DNA of 64,000 nucleotides from Comamonas testosteroni ATCC 11996 (GTDB lineage Bacteria > Pseudomonadota > Gammaproteobacteria > Burkholderiales > Burkholderiaceae_C): the NCBI RefSeq assembly GCF_000241525.1, contig NZ_AHIL01000029.1, positions 124,001 to 188,000 on the forward strand, read 5' to 3'. The stretch's first letter is position 1; every line of letters starts with the position of its first letter. Below are positions 46,679-57,144 of this stretch, in pieces. The position numbers were made by a program, and so were the translations under genes. The notes beneath the pieces are model-generated. The model had not been told where the DNA came from. It made no database searches and saw nothing but the letters and a program-made list of their open reading frames with translations.

Positions 46679-47539
46679 ATGAAAGTCTCCAGCATCGCGA
46701 GAAGCCAGCCCCAGCGCGGCGTGACTCTGATTGAACTACTCGTCGGCATCGTCATCGGACTTCTGACGATAGCCGTCGCCATGGGTGCGCTGATGGTCTC
46801 AAGAGGCGTTACCGGCACGGTCAGCGATAGCAGCATGCTGCAGCAACAAGCGGCATACGCCTTTCGCGTCATCGGGCAACAGCTCCGCCAGGCCGGTTCC
46901 TTGAAACTGAATCTAGCCTCACAGAAGTCAGAAGGAGCCGATATCGATATGTCGGATCCGGTAGCCTTTGAGACCAAAGCCACAGATTTCGATCCCGCTG
47001 TCAATACCATCAGCGGTATGGACAGCCCCGGCACCAATGAATACAAGCTCACCTTGGGTTATCGCAACTATAAAGAGCCGGTATATACATCGACAAATCC
47101 TGCATCCATGCTGCGCGATTGTCTCGGCCAATCACCCAATGAAAATTTGATTCAAAGCCGGTTCTCGCTCAATTCCACAAATAATGAATTGCGCTGCGTG
47201 GGCGCATCAGGAAACTCACAGCCCATTATTCAGAATGTCGCTAATTTTCAAGTGCGATATTTGCTGCAGACATCGGCATCCAGTGGATCCCCGCAGATCA
47301 GCTATGTCGATGCAGCTACTGTGGCAAGCGCTTGGCCGCAAGTTGTCGGCGTGGAAATATGTCTGGTGCTTTATGGCAATGAAGCCATTGATATGCCGGA
47401 CAACACCACCTACCTGGACTGCGACAACACTACATCCGTCACCATGAATACATTGGCTGCCCCGCGTACGCGGCGAGCGCATATGGTTTTTCGCAACATC
47501 TACCAGCTGCGTAGCCAGGGGCTGGCTACCGTCAGCTGA
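46679..47539 (+). CDS. pilW: Type IV pilus minor pilin PilW
   Basis: The protein has 286 residues with a leader ending QRG before VTLIELLVGIVIGLLTIAVAMGALMVS, a typical PilW start with glutamate at mature position 5. The central part (QQQAAYAFRVIGQQLRQAGS) is the conserved helix of PilW. The C-terminal half includes NVANFQVRYLLQT and VVGVEICLVLYG, and the usual RRAHMVFRNIYQLRS ending. It lies nine bases after pilV and five before pilX. Confidence 0.87.
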   Translation: MKVSSIARSQPQRGVTLIELLVGIVIGLLTIAVAMGALMVSRGVTGTVSDSSMLQQQAAYAFRVIGQQLRQAGSLKLNLASQKSEGADIDMSDPVAFETKATDFDPAVNTISGMDSPGTNEYKLTLGYRNYKEPVYTSTNPASMLRDCLGQSPNENLIQSRFSLNSTNNELRCVGASGNSQPIIQNVANFQVRYLLQTSASSGSPQISYVDAATVASAWPQVVGVEICLVLYGNEAIDMPDNTTYLDCDNTTSVTMNTLAAPRTRRAHMVFRNIYQLRSQGLATVS

Positions 47540-47544
47540 ATATC

Positions 47545-48372
47545 ATGAATACATTCAAAATTCCCCGACAAAGAAAACAACGAGGTATATCACTATTCAT
47601 TGTGATCATCTTTGTCATGCTCTCCATGTTGCTGGCCCTGTGGGCATCTCGCACATCGCTGTTCAATGAGTTGATCGTCGGCAATGATGCCGATTACCAG
47701 CGAGCCTTCGAGGCGGCACAGGCCATCTTGCAAGATGCCGAACTCGATATTCGTGGAGAAAATGCAGACGGCAGCTTTTGCACACCCAATGACAGCGACG
47801 GAAATATATGCCGACGCACGACTGCACAAAAGATCCCGCTAGAAGCACAAGAGGTTGGCGCTCTTCTGGCGGACCTCGCAGACCCCACCAAGATTGCCAG
47901 CACGGCGCCGAAATGCAAAAACGGGATTTGCATCAAGCGCGCCGATCGTCCTGACATCAAAGACAAGCAGGACTTCTGGAACAACACAGATTCGACCAAG
48001 GGCATTACCCTGACACAAATGACCGACGTACAGACAGGCACCACCACGCCTGTCGGCGCACGCTATGGTCAATTCACAGGCGCCGCAATCGGAGATGATG
48101 ATAGTCCGGCAAGCGCCATATTGCGAGACAGAAGTGCCGCCAACCAAGGGGCCTGGTACTGGATCGAAATTCTCCCCTATGACGATAGCAGCAAGAATTC
48201 CGGCGTTCTTGTGAATAGCACAGGCACTGGCGCCATAAACCCCAACAATATTCTTGCGCTTAACTTAACACCCAATATTGTCTACAGAATTACGGCGCTT
48301 GCTTATGGCCGCAAACCTACCACCATGGTTGTATTGCAGCAAACATATGCACGCCAGAAGCTAAAAGACTAA
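47545..48372 (+). CDS. pilX: Type IV pilus assembly protein PilX
   Basis: The protein has 275 residues. It begins with QRKQRGISLFIVIIFVMLSMLLALWASRTSLFNELIVGNDADYQRAFEAAQAILQDAELDIRG (cited as successive short blocks), which is the PilX pattern: no glutamate at mature position 5, as is common for PilX, and a conserved AFEAA helix. It forms part of the pilus tip complex with PilV, PilW and PilY1. It precedes pilY1 by 33-42 bases. Confidence 0.85.
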   Translation: MNTFKIPRQRKQRGISLFIVIIFVMLSMLLALWASRTSLFNELIVGNDADYQRAFEAAQAILQDAELDIRGENADGSFCTPNDSDGNICRRTTAQKIPLEAQEVGALLADLADPTKIASTAPKCKNGICIKRADRPDIKDKQDFWNNTDSTKGITLTQMTDVQTGTTTPVGARYGQFTGAAIGDDDSPASAILRDRSAANQGAWYWIEILPYDDSSKNSGVLVNSTGTGAINPNNILALNLTPNIVYRITALAYGRKPTTMVVLQQTYARQKLKD

Positions 48373-48414
48373 CTCATTCAAAGAACTTTCGCGATTACCT
48401 AAAAGGTGAAAGCC

Positions 48415-51400
48415 GTGCAAAATAATATTCCTCATCATTTTCGAAAAAAAATAGTTCCCGCAGCCATCGGATTGGTCATTGCACATCAGACAGCATTCGC
48501 TGTTGACTTGGTTCAAGCGCCACCGGGCACGCTGCAGCCTTATGTCATGCCGAATGTCATTATTTCGATTGATGACTCTGGCAGCATGAACTATCGCCTG
48601 GACCGAGAAAGCTCATCAGGAGCAACCAATGGCACAACCCCGAGTTCTGATGGTTCCTGGCCAAGCACAAGCCGCCGAATGAATGTGCTGAAGTATTCGC
48701 TTCAGTCCATTTTCGACCCCACTCACATCAAATACGACAGCACTTTGCTGCCGGACCGAAAAATACGCCTGGCATGGCAAACCATGAATGCGAACAACGG
48801 CACCCCCAGCTCGCTTCCAGGCTCGTCAAACACCGCCCCTACACTGGCAACCAACTCCATGCAGGTGCTGGCCGGCAACCACCGAACAGACTTCCTGACC
48901 TTTATCGACAGACTCTACCCCAGCAGCGGAACACCATCCCACAGGATGTTCAGCCAGGCTGATGAATACATGCGGGCGAGTCTGAACAAAAACGGGCCCT
49001 GGGCATCGGACCCTGGAGAAACGGCGGCGCCTTATCTGGGCTGTCGCCGCAACTACCATATCTTCATGACCGATGGACGCTGGAATGGAACGGCATCGGG
49101 CGGCTCGCAGGACGACAACACAAAGGACATCACACTTCCCGACGGCACGGTCTACGGAAGCAGAACTGCAAGTCTCAGACCAAAAAATCAGCTGTACGCG
49201 GACACCTATAGCAATACGCTGGCAGACTGGTCGTTCAAGAGCTGGGGCACCCGACTGCAGACAGCCACCGACCCCAATGGGGTCAATGGATTGAAAGGCA
49301 CGATACAACCGACGACCGATTACGACAAAGCCACCCAGACAGAAAACTTCGGCAAAGACTCTGCGAACAAGAATGCCATTCTGGAGCGCTTCTGGAATCC
49401 ACGCTACAACCCGGCCACCTGGCCACATATGGTGACCTACACCATCGGCTTCAGTGCCATGTCCTACACGTGGAATGCCGACATTCAAACCCCCACCAAC
49501 ATGGTCCCCTTTGGCTATGACGGTGATTTTCCGGCTTTGGTGACAGGCACCAAATCATGGCCGCAGCTGACTTCCAATACGGAAAGCAATAACGCGCTTG
49601 ATTTGTGGCATTCCGCCCTGAATGGTCGCGGCCGCTTTTACGCGGTTGAAAAGGGTGAAGACCTGACAAAGGCCTTTCGCGAGATTTTCCAGCAGATCAA
49701 TACCCAGACCGACCCTGATTTGACATCCACCGCCACCAGCGGGTCCAACAACACCCGCTATGACGTGGGCAAATACACCGGCAACTACGAACCCAAGAAC
49801 GGCTGGAAGGGCTTCATCAAGGCCGACACCATCAGAACCGATGGAACTGCGGTCGCGAATCCGGGATGGTCTGGTCAAAATACAGCAGACAAGTTGGATG
49901 CCATGACCGTGAGCGACCGGGTCGTCCTCAGCTGGAGTGATAAATGGGAAAGCACCAACAACTACAAGGGAGGCGTGTTTTTCAAATGGGCAGGCGATGA
50001 AACCTATCTGAGTACCTCGCAAAAGCTATGGCTGCAGAAAAAATCTGACGGGAGCGGAACCGACGAGGGGGCGACAAAAGGGCAGCAACGCCTGAACTTC
50101 CTGCGCGGTGATCGCTCTCTCGAAGGCTCGGAAACCACAGGCTATACGACGGCAAGACCGTTTCGCGAACGCAGGAGCATTCAGGGCGACATCGTCAATT
50201 CCATCATCTGGTTCACCGGTATTCCCTCCAGCAACTACCCCTTGAAGGGCTATGCAGACTTCACTCGTGCCAAAGCAAACCGGACCGCGATGATTTACGC
50301 CGGAGGTAACGACGGCATGCTGCATGGCTTTACCGCAGGGACTGGCGCCGAGAAGATTGCCTATGTTCCTCAAGGCGTGATTCCCAGCCTGGGACGCCTG
50401 ACCGACCCCACCTACAACCAAAAGCACCGTCACTTTGTGGACGACTCTCCCATGACCGGCGACGTAGACCTAGGCACCAGCACCACGCCCAACTGGCGCA
50501 CCTTGCTGGTCGGGGCTCTAGGCGCCGGAGGCAAGGGCTATTTCGTGCTGGACGTGACAGATCCAGCCGATTTTGCCACTACCACCGCCCCTAGCCTGGT
50601 CAAGCTGGACCGTACGCGAAGCACTGATTCCGCCATGGGCGCCAGCATACCCAACTGCGCATTGACGGGCATCAGCGCCACAGAAGCAACAGCCTGCGTG
50701 GCGGCAGTGGCCGAAGACAGAGATATCGGCAATATCACCGCCCCCCCGGTTGCTGACGAGAACAATCCCATGCGCACCACACAGATCACGCGCATGAACA
50801 ACAACCGCTGGGCAGTCGTGCTTGGGAATGGCTACAACAGCAGCAATCAGCGCCCCGTGCTGCTGATTCAGTATCTGGATGGTGCCATGGAGCTCAAGCG
50901 CATCCCCGTCACCGCCGAAGCAGCTGGCACAGGCAAGGCCAACGACAACGGCTTGAGCGCTCCACGCCTCGTGGACATCAACGGAGACGGCTTGCCGGAT
51001 GTCGCCTACGCAGGAGACAACCAGGGCAATATGTGGAAGTTTGATCTGACCAGCGCAGACGCCAGCAACTGGGGAGTTGCGCTTGCAGGCTTGCCACTGT
51101 TCACGGCAACTGGTCCGGCGTCCCTCAACAGCGCCCGAACTATTGCCCAGCCTATCACCGCCCCGCCTACGGTTCGCGCCAACGACAGAAAGATGACCAT
51201 CGGTTCAGGCACCGACAGGAAGACCGTGGCGATTGGCGGCATGATGGTAGCCTTCGGGACCGGCCGCAATGTCACCAAGGCCGACGAAACCGATAGAACA
51301 GTGCAGACCATCTACTCCGTGCTGGACAACACCCGCTACAACCTTGTCAGCACCAGCCTCGGCCCACGCCTGCAGGTCAACAGTGGCAGCTCTACTTGCA

Positions 51401-51981
51401 CGACGCCCAACGGCAGTTGCATTCCCGTTCCCAGAGCCCTTGGAACCGGTGTCGTGACTGCTCAGCTGGCACAGCAAACCATTACGGAGCTCGACAACGG
51501 CCAGTTTGGAACCGTGGGCGCCAGCAATGACGACAACAAACTCAGCGCCAGCACCTGGGCGAACTACAACGGCTGGTATCTGGATTTGCCTGCAGTCGGC
51601 GAGCGTCAGCTCAAGCCCATGGAGTTTTATGACGGCAGCAATATCCTGGCCATTTACTCTCAGGTTCCAGCCAAGGGCACAGACGTCGATCCCAACGTCG
51701 AAAGTTGCGACTCCAGCACCGTGGATGAAGAGCGCCAGTACCGCACCTTCATCAACATCATGGATGGGCTTCGTCCGTCGGTTCAGATCGTTGATAAAAA
51801 CAACGACGGTCTCTACAACTCGCTGGATCTGAATGTGTCGCGCGTCAAGGTAAGCAAAGGCTCCCACACGCTAATCACCCAGAAAAACAAGATCGCAGAC
51901 TTCGATGCCAAGACCAACAAGGAAATGCTGGCCCGCATGCCTGAGCAGTCGCTGCGCCCCAGCTGGCGTCAGCTGCGTTGA
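48415..51981 (+). CDS. pilY1: Type IV pilus tip adhesin PilY1
   Basis: The GTG at 48415 has AAGGTG six bases upstream and gives 1188 residues; a GTG at 48406 is in frame and equally open. A signal peptide ([16 protein letters not shown]) is followed by a von Willebrand A-like domain with the metal-ion-dependent adhesion motif DDSGSM at 53-58. The C-terminal half, from about residue 590 ([13 protein letters not shown]), is the PilY1 beta-propeller: [32 protein letters not shown] and [26 protein letters not shown] calcium-binding loop, [12 protein letters not shown], lies near the C terminus, as in PilY1 of Pseudomonas. It would cap the pilus and control adhesion and retraction. Confidence 0.92.
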   Translation: MQNNIPHHFRKKIVPAAIGLVIAHQTAFAVDLVQAPPGTLQPYVMPNVIISIDDSGSMNYRLDRESSSGATNGTTPSSDGSWPSTSRRMNVLKYSLQSIFDPTHIKYDSTLLPDRKIRLAWQTMNANNGTPSSLPGSSNTAPTLATNSMQVLAGNHRTDFLTFIDRLYPSSGTPSHRMFSQADEYMRASLNKNGPWASDPGETAAPYLGCRRNYHIFMTDGRWNGTASGGSQDDNTKDITLPDGTVYGSRTASLRPKNQLYADTYSNTLADWSFKSWGTRLQTATDPNGVNGLKGTIQPTTDYDKATQTENFGKDSANKNAILERFWNPRYNPATWPHMVTYTIGFSAMSYTWNADIQTPTNMVPFGYDGDFPALVTGTKSWPQLTSNTESNNALDLWHSALNGRGRFYAVEKGEDLTKAFREIFQQINTQTDPDLTSTATSGSNNTRYDVGKYTGNYEPKNGWKGFIKADTIRTDGTAVANPGWSGQNTADKLDAMTVSDRVVLSWSDKWESTNNYKGGVFFKWAGDETYLSTSQKLWLQKKSDGSGTDEGATKGQQRLNFLRGDRSLEGSETTGYTTARPFRERRSIQGDIVNSIIWFTGIPSSNYPLKGYADFTRAKANRTAMIYAGGNDGMLHGFTAGTGAEKIAYVPQGVIPSLGRLTDPTYNQKHRHFVDDSPMTGDVDLGTSTTPNWRTLLVGALGAGGKGYFVLDVTDPADFATTTAPSLVKLDRTRSTDSAMGASIPNCALTGISATEATACVAAVAEDRDIGNITAPPVADENNPMRTTQITRMNNNRWAVVLGNGYNSSNQRPVLLIQYLDGAMELKRIPVTAEAAGTGKANDNGLSAPRLVDINGDGLPDVAYAGDNQGNMWKFDLTSADASNWGVALAGLPLFTATGPASLNSARTIAQPITAPPTVRANDRKMTIGSGTDRKTVAIGGMMVAFGTGRNVTKADETDRTVQTIYSVLDNTRYNLVSTSLGPRLQVNSGSSTCTTPNGSCIPVPRALGTGVVTAQLAQQTITELDNGQFGTVGASNDDNKLSASTWANYNGWYLDLPAVGERQLKPMEFYDGSNILAIYSQVPAKGTDVDPNVESCDSSTVDEERQYRTFINIMDGLRPSVQIVDKNNDGLYNSLDLNVSRVKVSKGSHTLITQKNKIADFDAKTNKEMLARMPEQSLRPSWRQLR

Positions 51982-52012
51982 TGACTGCGCGCTTCACGAG
52001 GAGAAACTGATA

Positions 52013-52453
52013 ATGCAGAAGAACCAGCAAAAAGGCTTCACGCTGATCGAGCTGATGATTGTGGTGGCAGTCGTTGGCATTCTCAGTGCCATTGCCTATC
52101 CCAGCTATACCGAATATGTTCGCCGCGGCCACAGAGCCGACGCACGCGCCGGCCTGCTACAAGCCCAGCTATGGATGGAGCGCGCAGCCACGGCAACCGG
52201 GGCATATCCAACCAATGCAGACCTCACCAAGGTGCTACCCGCCAACCTGTCCTGGTCCGCCGACTCCAGCAAGCGCTACCAGATCGAAATGAAAGCCAGC
52301 TCCACTGCCGCCTACACTTTGATCGCCAAACGCAAAAACCCGGGAGCTCAGGCAACGGACAAGTGCGGAGACTTCACGCTCAGCAACACAGGGGTCAAGA
52401 GTGCTGACAATGTGGCAAGCAGCACCACAGCCTCGGACTGCTGGACCAAGTAA
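52013..52453 (+). CDS. pilE: PilE-like minor type IV pilin
   Basis: The ATG at 52013 follows GAGGAG and gives 146 residues. The prepilin signal is MQKNQQKG, then [59 protein letters not shown], quoted as the family's ordered blocks; glutamate is at mature position 5. C-terminal cysteines in [12 protein letters not shown] and SDCWTK form the usual disulfide loop. It closes the minor-pilin operon, as in other betaproteobacteria. It is probably a minor pilin (PilE/ComP-like), since a major pilin gene would usually lie elsewhere. Confidence 0.88.
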   Translation: MQKNQQKGFTLIELMIVVAVVGILSAIAYPSYTEYVRRGHRADARAGLLQAQLWMERAATATGAYPTNADLTKVLPANLSWSADSSKRYQIEMKASSTAAYTLIAKRKNPGAQATDKCGDFTLSNTGVKSADNVASSTTASDCWTK

Positions 52454-52483
52454 GCCTGGCACCTCTGCATTACCATCCTGGGC

Positions 52484-53593
52484 ATGACACCCTCTGCCCA
52501 CTTCATGAACAAAGCGCTTGAGCAGGCTGCTCAGGCGCTTTTTCTTTCTTCACCCAACCCGCGCGTTGGCTGCGTGATCGTCGATGCCTCGGAGCGCATC
52601 ATCGGCCAGGGCTTTACCCAGCAGGCCGGCGGCCCGCACGCCGAGGTGATGGCTTTGCGCGATGCTGCAGCCAAAGGCAACGATGTGCGTGGAGCCACGG
52701 CCTATGTGACGCTGGAGCCCTGCTCGCACCATGGCCGCACCGGCCCCTGCTGTGACGCCTTGATCGCAGCCGGCATCGGCAAGGTGGTGGGCGCGCTGAC
52801 GGATCCCAATCCACAAGTGGCCGGCCAGGGCTTCGAGCGGCTGCGCGCCGCGGGTGTCAATGTGGAGATAGGCCCCGGCGGAACTGAGTCACGCGAGTTC
52901 AATATCGGCTTTTTCAGCCGCATGATTCGCGGCACGCCCTGGGTGCGCATGAAGGCAGCCAGCTCGCTGGACGGCGTAACTGCCTTGCACAATGGCCAAA
53001 GCCAGTGGATTACCTCGGCGGCCGCCCGGGCCGACGGACATGCCTGGCGTGCCCGTGCCTGCACGATTCTGACCGGCATAGGCACGGTGCTTGAAGACAA
53101 TCCGCGCCTGAATGTGCGGGATGTAGACACGCCACGCCAGCCACGCATTGCCGTGGTAGACAGCAAGCTGGACATCCCGCTGGATGCTCATGTTTTGAAA
53201 GCACCCAGCGGTTGCCTTATCTATACCTACAGCACAAATCAATCCAAGATCGAGCAACTGCAAGCGCTAGGCGCTACGGTTATTGATATGCCGAACGCAG
53301 CGGGCAAGGTCGATCTGGCGGCCATGCTGCGGGATCTGGCCCAGCGCGGCACGAATGAGCTGCATGTGGAAGCGGGCTTCAAACTCAACGGCTCCCTGAT
53401 TCGCGAAGGCCTGGTCGATGAGTTCCTCTTCTATCAGGCCCCAAAACTGCTGGGCACGGGAGCCATGGGTATTGCCAACTTCGGCCCGCTCGACAGCCTG
53501 GACCAAGGCCTGCCACTGGTGTTCCATGATGTCGCCCGCCTGGGACCGGACCTGCGCATTGTTGCCAGAGTCCAGGGCCGAGAGCAGTTCTAG
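52484..53593 (+). CDS. ribD: Bifunctional riboflavin biosynthesis protein RibD
   Basis: The protein has 369 residues and carries out deamination and reduction steps of riboflavin synthesis. The deaminase domain (1-145) has the zinc site HAEVMAL (H52, E54) and CSHHGRTGPCCDALI (C80, C89). The reductase domain follows (WVRMKAASSLDG, WITSAAARADGHAWRARACTILTGIGTVLEDNPRL, then ELHVEAGFKLNGSLIREGLVDE). The gene starts 30 bases after pilE, with no FMN riboswitch-like leader in that space. Confidence 0.96.
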   Translation: MTPSAHFMNKALEQAAQALFLSSPNPRVGCVIVDASERIIGQGFTQQAGGPHAEVMALRDAAAKGNDVRGATAYVTLEPCSHHGRTGPCCDALIAAGIGKVVGALTDPNPQVAGQGFERLRAAGVNVEIGPGGTESREFNIGFFSRMIRGTPWVRMKAASSLDGVTALHNGQSQWITSAAARADGHAWRARACTILTGIGTVLEDNPRLNVRDVDTPRQPRIAVVDSKLDIPLDAHVLKAPSGCLIYTYSTNQSKIEQLQALGATVIDMPNAAGKVDLAAMLRDLAQRGTNELHVEAGFKLNGSLIREGLVDEFLFYQAPKLLGTGAMGIANFGPLDSLDQGLPLVFHDVARLGPDLRIVARVQGREQF

Positions 53594-53627
53594 CGCAGTC
53601 TGTGTCCGACATGTGAACTCGGTCATC

Positions 53628-55349
53628 ATGGGTTACAAAGCAGCAATGACGGCTTCTATCTCCACATCGTCACTACTGCAGCCGTTGCGGCGGCCAAAGT
53701 GTCTGACACTGCTTGCCAGCGCTTTTATCGCGTTGCTGCTCACGGGTTGCGCAGCGTCGCTACCCAAGGATGTGGAACGCCCCATCAGCACCGCACTGAG
53801 CCAGCCCCAAAGCACCGAGCTGGGCCTGTTCGTCTCTCAGGCTCGCCCGGCCAGGGCAAAGCCAGATGCCTCGGCTTTTGCCTTGATCTCCGGCCCCAGG
53901 CATGCCCTCAGCAGCCGCATGGCGCTGGTCGAGAACGCACAGAAGACGCTGGATCTGCAGTACTACGCCATCCATGCAGACCAAAGCACCGGGCGACTGC
54001 TGCGCGCCGTCGTGCAGGCGGCCCGGCGCGGCGTGCGCGTACGCGTGCTGCTGGACGACTTCCACAGCACGGGGCCGGACGCGCAAGTCATGCGCCTGGC
54101 TTTTGTGCCCAATGTGGAGATGCGCATGTTCAATCCGCTGGCCGGCTCGCGTGCCTCTACCATCGGCCGGGCCTGGACGCTGCTGACCGACTTTCAGCGC
54201 GCACAGCAGCGCATGCACAACAAGCTGTTCGTGGCCGACAACACCCTGGCCGTGATTGGCGGACGCAATCTGGGCGACGCCTACTTTGACGCCTCCAATG
54301 TGGGCAATTTTGTCGACCTCGATGTTCTGGCCGCCGGCCCCATCGTCAAAGACCTGTCGCTCAGCTTTGACCGCTACTGGAACAATGTGCGCGCCTACCC
54401 CGTGCAGTCGCTGATCAGTGAGCCGGACTTGCTCAAGCTCAAGACGCAGTTTGACCAGGAAGACGCCAGCGGCAAAGCCGAACCAGCCCAAGGCGCCGCT
54501 GACCCCGAGAACGGCTCCCTGAATCTGAACCAGATCCCGTGGATCTGGGCCCAGGCCATGGTGCTGGCGGACAGCCCGACCAAGATCCCCGTCGAAGGAG
54601 CAGAACGATCCGCCGCCAGCGAGCCCGCCGGGGCAGCCGTGCTCAAGGCCGACGAAGCCTCCAGCCCACCCCCCTCCGCCGCACCGGCGCTGAATGCCGA
54701 CTCGGTGGTCGATGGTCTGCTGGCTCTGATCCGCTCCGCCAAGCAGGACTTGCTGGTGGTTTCGCCCTACTTCGTGCCGGGGCAGGAGATAATGGACGCC
54801 TTTCGCGCCGCGCGCAGCAAAGGTGTCCGCATCCGGGTACTGACCAATTCGCTGGCCTCCAACGATGCACCGCTGGCCCATGCCGGCTATGCGCGTCACC
54901 GCAAGGCTCTGCTGGAGATGGGCATAGAGCTGCATGAGATGCGCAGCGAAGCGGCCAATGTACGCTCGGCATTGCGCGCAGGCACCACAGGCTCCAGCGG
55001 GGGCAGCGCCGGGGCTTCGCGGGCCATGCTGCACACCAAGCTGCTGGTCATCGACGGGCGTCTGGTCGCCGTGGGCTCCATGAATCTGGATATGCGCTCA
55101 CGCCTGCAGAACACCGAGATCGCCGTGCTCATCGCCAGCCGCCGCTTCAGCCAGCTGGCTGGCGACAGCATCGATGAAAGCCTGCCCGAAAACAGCTGGC
55201 GGGTGGACCTGGACCCCAAGGGACAACTGGTCTGGCGTGCGCCTCAGGACAGCGGGCTTGCGGACTCCTACTCGGAGCCCGATGCCAGCCTGGGTCTGCG
55301 GCTTATGCTGCAGCTGCTCGGACCTCTGGCTCCGGACAGTCTGCTTTAG
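53628..55349 (+). CDS. Phospholipase D-family lipoprotein (cardiolipin synthase-like)
   Basis: The ATG at 53628 gives 573 residues. A second ATG at 53646 is possible. A lipobox (LLLTGC, C41) after a hydrophobic stretch predicts lipidation. Two HKD motifs are present: HNKLFVADNTLAVIGGRN (H197, K199, D204) and HTKLLVIDGRLVAVGSMNLD (H469, K471, D476), so the enzyme should make or exchange phosphatidyl groups. The region 275-360 between domains is rich in Ala, Pro and Glu and looks disordered. The 3' end overlaps the convergent dusC by 47 bases. Confidence 0.88.
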   Translation: MGYKAAMTASISTSSLLQPLRRPKCLTLLASAFIALLLTGCAASLPKDVERPISTALSQPQSTELGLFVSQARPARAKPDASAFALISGPRHALSSRMALVENAQKTLDLQYYAIHADQSTGRLLRAVVQAARRGVRVRVLLDDFHSTGPDAQVMRLAFVPNVEMRMFNPLAGSRASTIGRAWTLLTDFQRAQQRMHNKLFVADNTLAVIGGRNLGDAYFDASNVGNFVDLDVLAAGPIVKDLSLSFDRYWNNVRAYPVQSLISEPDLLKLKTQFDQEDASGKAEPAQGAADPENGSLNLNQIPWIWAQAMVLADSPTKIPVEGAERSAASEPAGAAVLKADEASSPPPSAAPALNADSVVDGLLALIRSAKQDLLVVSPYFVPGQEIMDAFRAARSKGVRIRVLTNSLASNDAPLAHAGYARHRKALLEMGIELHEMRSEAANVRSALRAGTTGSSGGSAGASRAMLHTKLLVIDGRLVAVGSMNLDMRSRLQNTEIAVLIASRRFSQLAGDSIDESLPENSWRVDLDPKGQLVWRAPQDSGLADSYSEPDASLGLRLMLQLLGPLAPDSLL

Positions 55350-56346
55350 ATGTGGTTTGCGGCCAGGCCCATTCCTGCTGCAGATCGCGCAGCGGCAGCG
55401 CTTGCACCCAGTCGCTGATGGCGCGCTGATCGGTCTGGGTGCGCACTTCCTGATAAGCCAGCTCGGCCTCGGGAAAGCGTCTGCGCATGAGATTGAGCCA
55501 CTGCTTGAGGCGGCCCGCACGCTGGCGCGGCTCCAGATCCTCGCAGACCATATGCCAAAAACGCTGCACCTGGGGCACCAGCGCCAGCCAGTCAATGCCA
55601 GCGGCCGCCGCGCCACTGCCCTGCCCCACGGCGCGACGCACGGCCAGTGCCAGACCCGGGTCGGCCACAATGCCGCGCCCCAGCATCAGATCCTCGCAGC
55701 CTGAAACTTCGCGGCAGCGCAAAGCCTCTTCCACAGTCCAGATCTCGCCATTGGCCACCACATTCACACCCACCGCCTCACGGATACGTGGAATCTCTTC
55801 CCAGTAGGCAGGGGGGCGATAGCCGTCCAGCTTGGTGCGCGCATGGACGACGATCTCACAGGCACCGCCCTGCTCCATGGCCTGGGCGCACTCGGTCATC
55901 AGCGCACGGTCGTTGAAACCCAGCCGCATCTTGGCCGATACCGGCAGCTGCGCCGGGACCGCCTTGCGCACGGCTTCGACCACGCGGGCAATCTGCATGG
56001 GGTCCTGCAGTAGCGATGCGCCACCGCCATGGCGGTTGACCACCTTGGCCGGGCAGCCGAAATTCAGATCGATGCCCTCGGGTCCCAGACGCGCCAGATT
56101 GGCCGCATTCTCGGCCATGCTGACGGGGTCGGAACCCAGCAGTTGCGCCCGCACCGGCACGCCGGCCAGCGTCCTGCTGCCGTTGCGCAGCTCGGGCATG
56201 GTACGCAGATAGACCTTGTCCGGCAGCAGCGAGCCGCTGATGCGAATGAACTCGGACACGCAGCGATCCGCGCCGCCCACCCGGGTCAGCACATCGCGCA
56301 GCACAAAATCCAGCAGCCCTTCCATGGGCGCGAGCAGCAGTCTCAT
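55303..56346 (-). CDS. dusC: tRNA-dihydrouridine synthase C
   Basis: The protein has 347 residues. The enzyme reduces uridine in the D arm of tRNA with FMN and NADPH. It begins RLLLAPMEGLLDFVLRDVLTRVGG (TIM-barrel start with the FMN-site MEG). The catalytic cysteine is C98 in DLNFGCPAKVVNRHGGGASLL, and SAKMRLGFND and VVANGEIWT complete the flavin site. The start lies near 56346 in a region divergent from the next gene. The final 15 codons overlap the phospholipase gene on the other strand. Confidence 0.93.
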   Translation of the reverse strand: MRLLLAPMEGLLDFVLRDVLTRVGGADRCVSEFIRISGSLLPDKVYLRTMPELRNGSRTLAGVPVRAQLLGSDPVSMAENAANLARLGPEGIDLNFGCPAKVVNRHGGGASLLQDPMQIARVVEAVRKAVPAQLPVSAKMRLGFNDRALMTECAQAMEQGGACEIVVHARTKLDGYRPPAYWEEIPRIREAVGVNVVANGEIWTVEEALRCREVSGCEDLMLGRGIVADPGLALAVRRAVGQGSGAAAAGIDWLALVPQVQRFWHMVCEDLEPRQRAGRLKQWLNLMRRRFPEAELAYQEVRTQTDQRAISDWVQALPLRDLQQEWAWPQTTSKADCPEPEVRAAAA

Positions 56347-56539
56347 TTCAGATTCAAATCAGATTGACCTGTAGCGCTTATTCAGAAAACGCCAGCAGCT
56401 ATTAATTCAGAAGCAATTGGCAAGCTTGGGCAGTAATGACTGGCCGATCCACTGCGAATTGGCGCAGATTCACACCACTGTCATCGTCAACTCATGCAAT
56501 AGCGCATCCGCACTTGTAATGCGCCAGACAGAACCAGCC

Positions 56540-57133
56540 ATGATTTTGCAGAAAACCGCCAAGGCCCAGGAGGAACTTCAGCCCGGATCACGCCAGCTGC
56601 CGCAGCGCGCACGCTCCCTGCTGTTGCTGGCCGGCGGCAAGAGCATGGAAGAACTTGCCGCCATGCTGGGCAGCGATCATGCCGCACTGGCCCAGCAATT
56701 GGTGGAGCAGGGATATCTCCAGCTGGTGACTTCATCCAGCGCCCCCAGGGAGCGCGGCATGGCCCTTCACCCTGCGGCGGCTCTCGCCACCCTCGGCCAA
56801 AGCCCTGCCGCACCGGCCCTGGCGCCAGCCGAGCAAGCCGCCAGCGCGTTGCCGGCCATCAATATGGCGGGCACGCGCATGTATCTATTCGATATGTGCG
56901 AGCGCCTGTTTGCCAACCGCCATGAGGCCCTGGCCCAGACATTGCGCACCCAGCTGCGCGAGGCCAGAGACCTGAACAGTCTGCGCAGCGCCGGCATCAG
57001 CCTGTTGGCGGCAGTACAGGAATATGCTGGCGAAGAGCGCGCCCAGTCGCTGCGCGAGAGACTGGCTGCCCTGCTGGCACATGGCGAAGCCGCCGATCCA
57101 ATCGGCCAGGAACTGCAAGGCGCAGCGGCCTAG
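56540..57133 (+). CDS. Protein of unknown function with a wHTH-like N-terminal segment
   Basis: The ATG at 56540 gives 197 residues; an in-frame ATG 21 bases upstream is possible. Residues about 25-60 (ARSLLLLAGGKSMEELAAMLGSDHAALAQQLVEQGYLQL) look like a degenerate winged-helix or regulator-type segment, shown here as two blocks. A low-complexity alanine/proline linker follows, then a helical C-terminal half with MAGTRMYLFDMCERLFANRHEALAQTLRTQLREARD and LAAVQEYAGEERAQSLRERLAALL. I do not recognise a named family. It is convergent with the methyltransferase gene, 11 bases away. Confidence 0.65.
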   Translation: MILQKTAKAQEELQPGSRQLPQRARSLLLLAGGKSMEELAAMLGSDHAALAQQLVEQGYLQLVTSSSAPRERGMALHPAAALATLGQSPAAPALAPAEQAASALPAINMAGTRMYLFDMCERLFANRHEALAQTLRTQLREARDLNSLRSAGISLLAAVQEYAGEERAQSLRERLAALLAHGEAADPIGQELQGAAA

Positions 57134-57144
57134 CAGCCTGTCTG

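Noticed and set aside
52454..52483. FMN riboswitch upstream of ribD
   Set aside because: Only 30 bases separate pilE from ribD, too short for the conserved RFN element, and none of its stems was seen.
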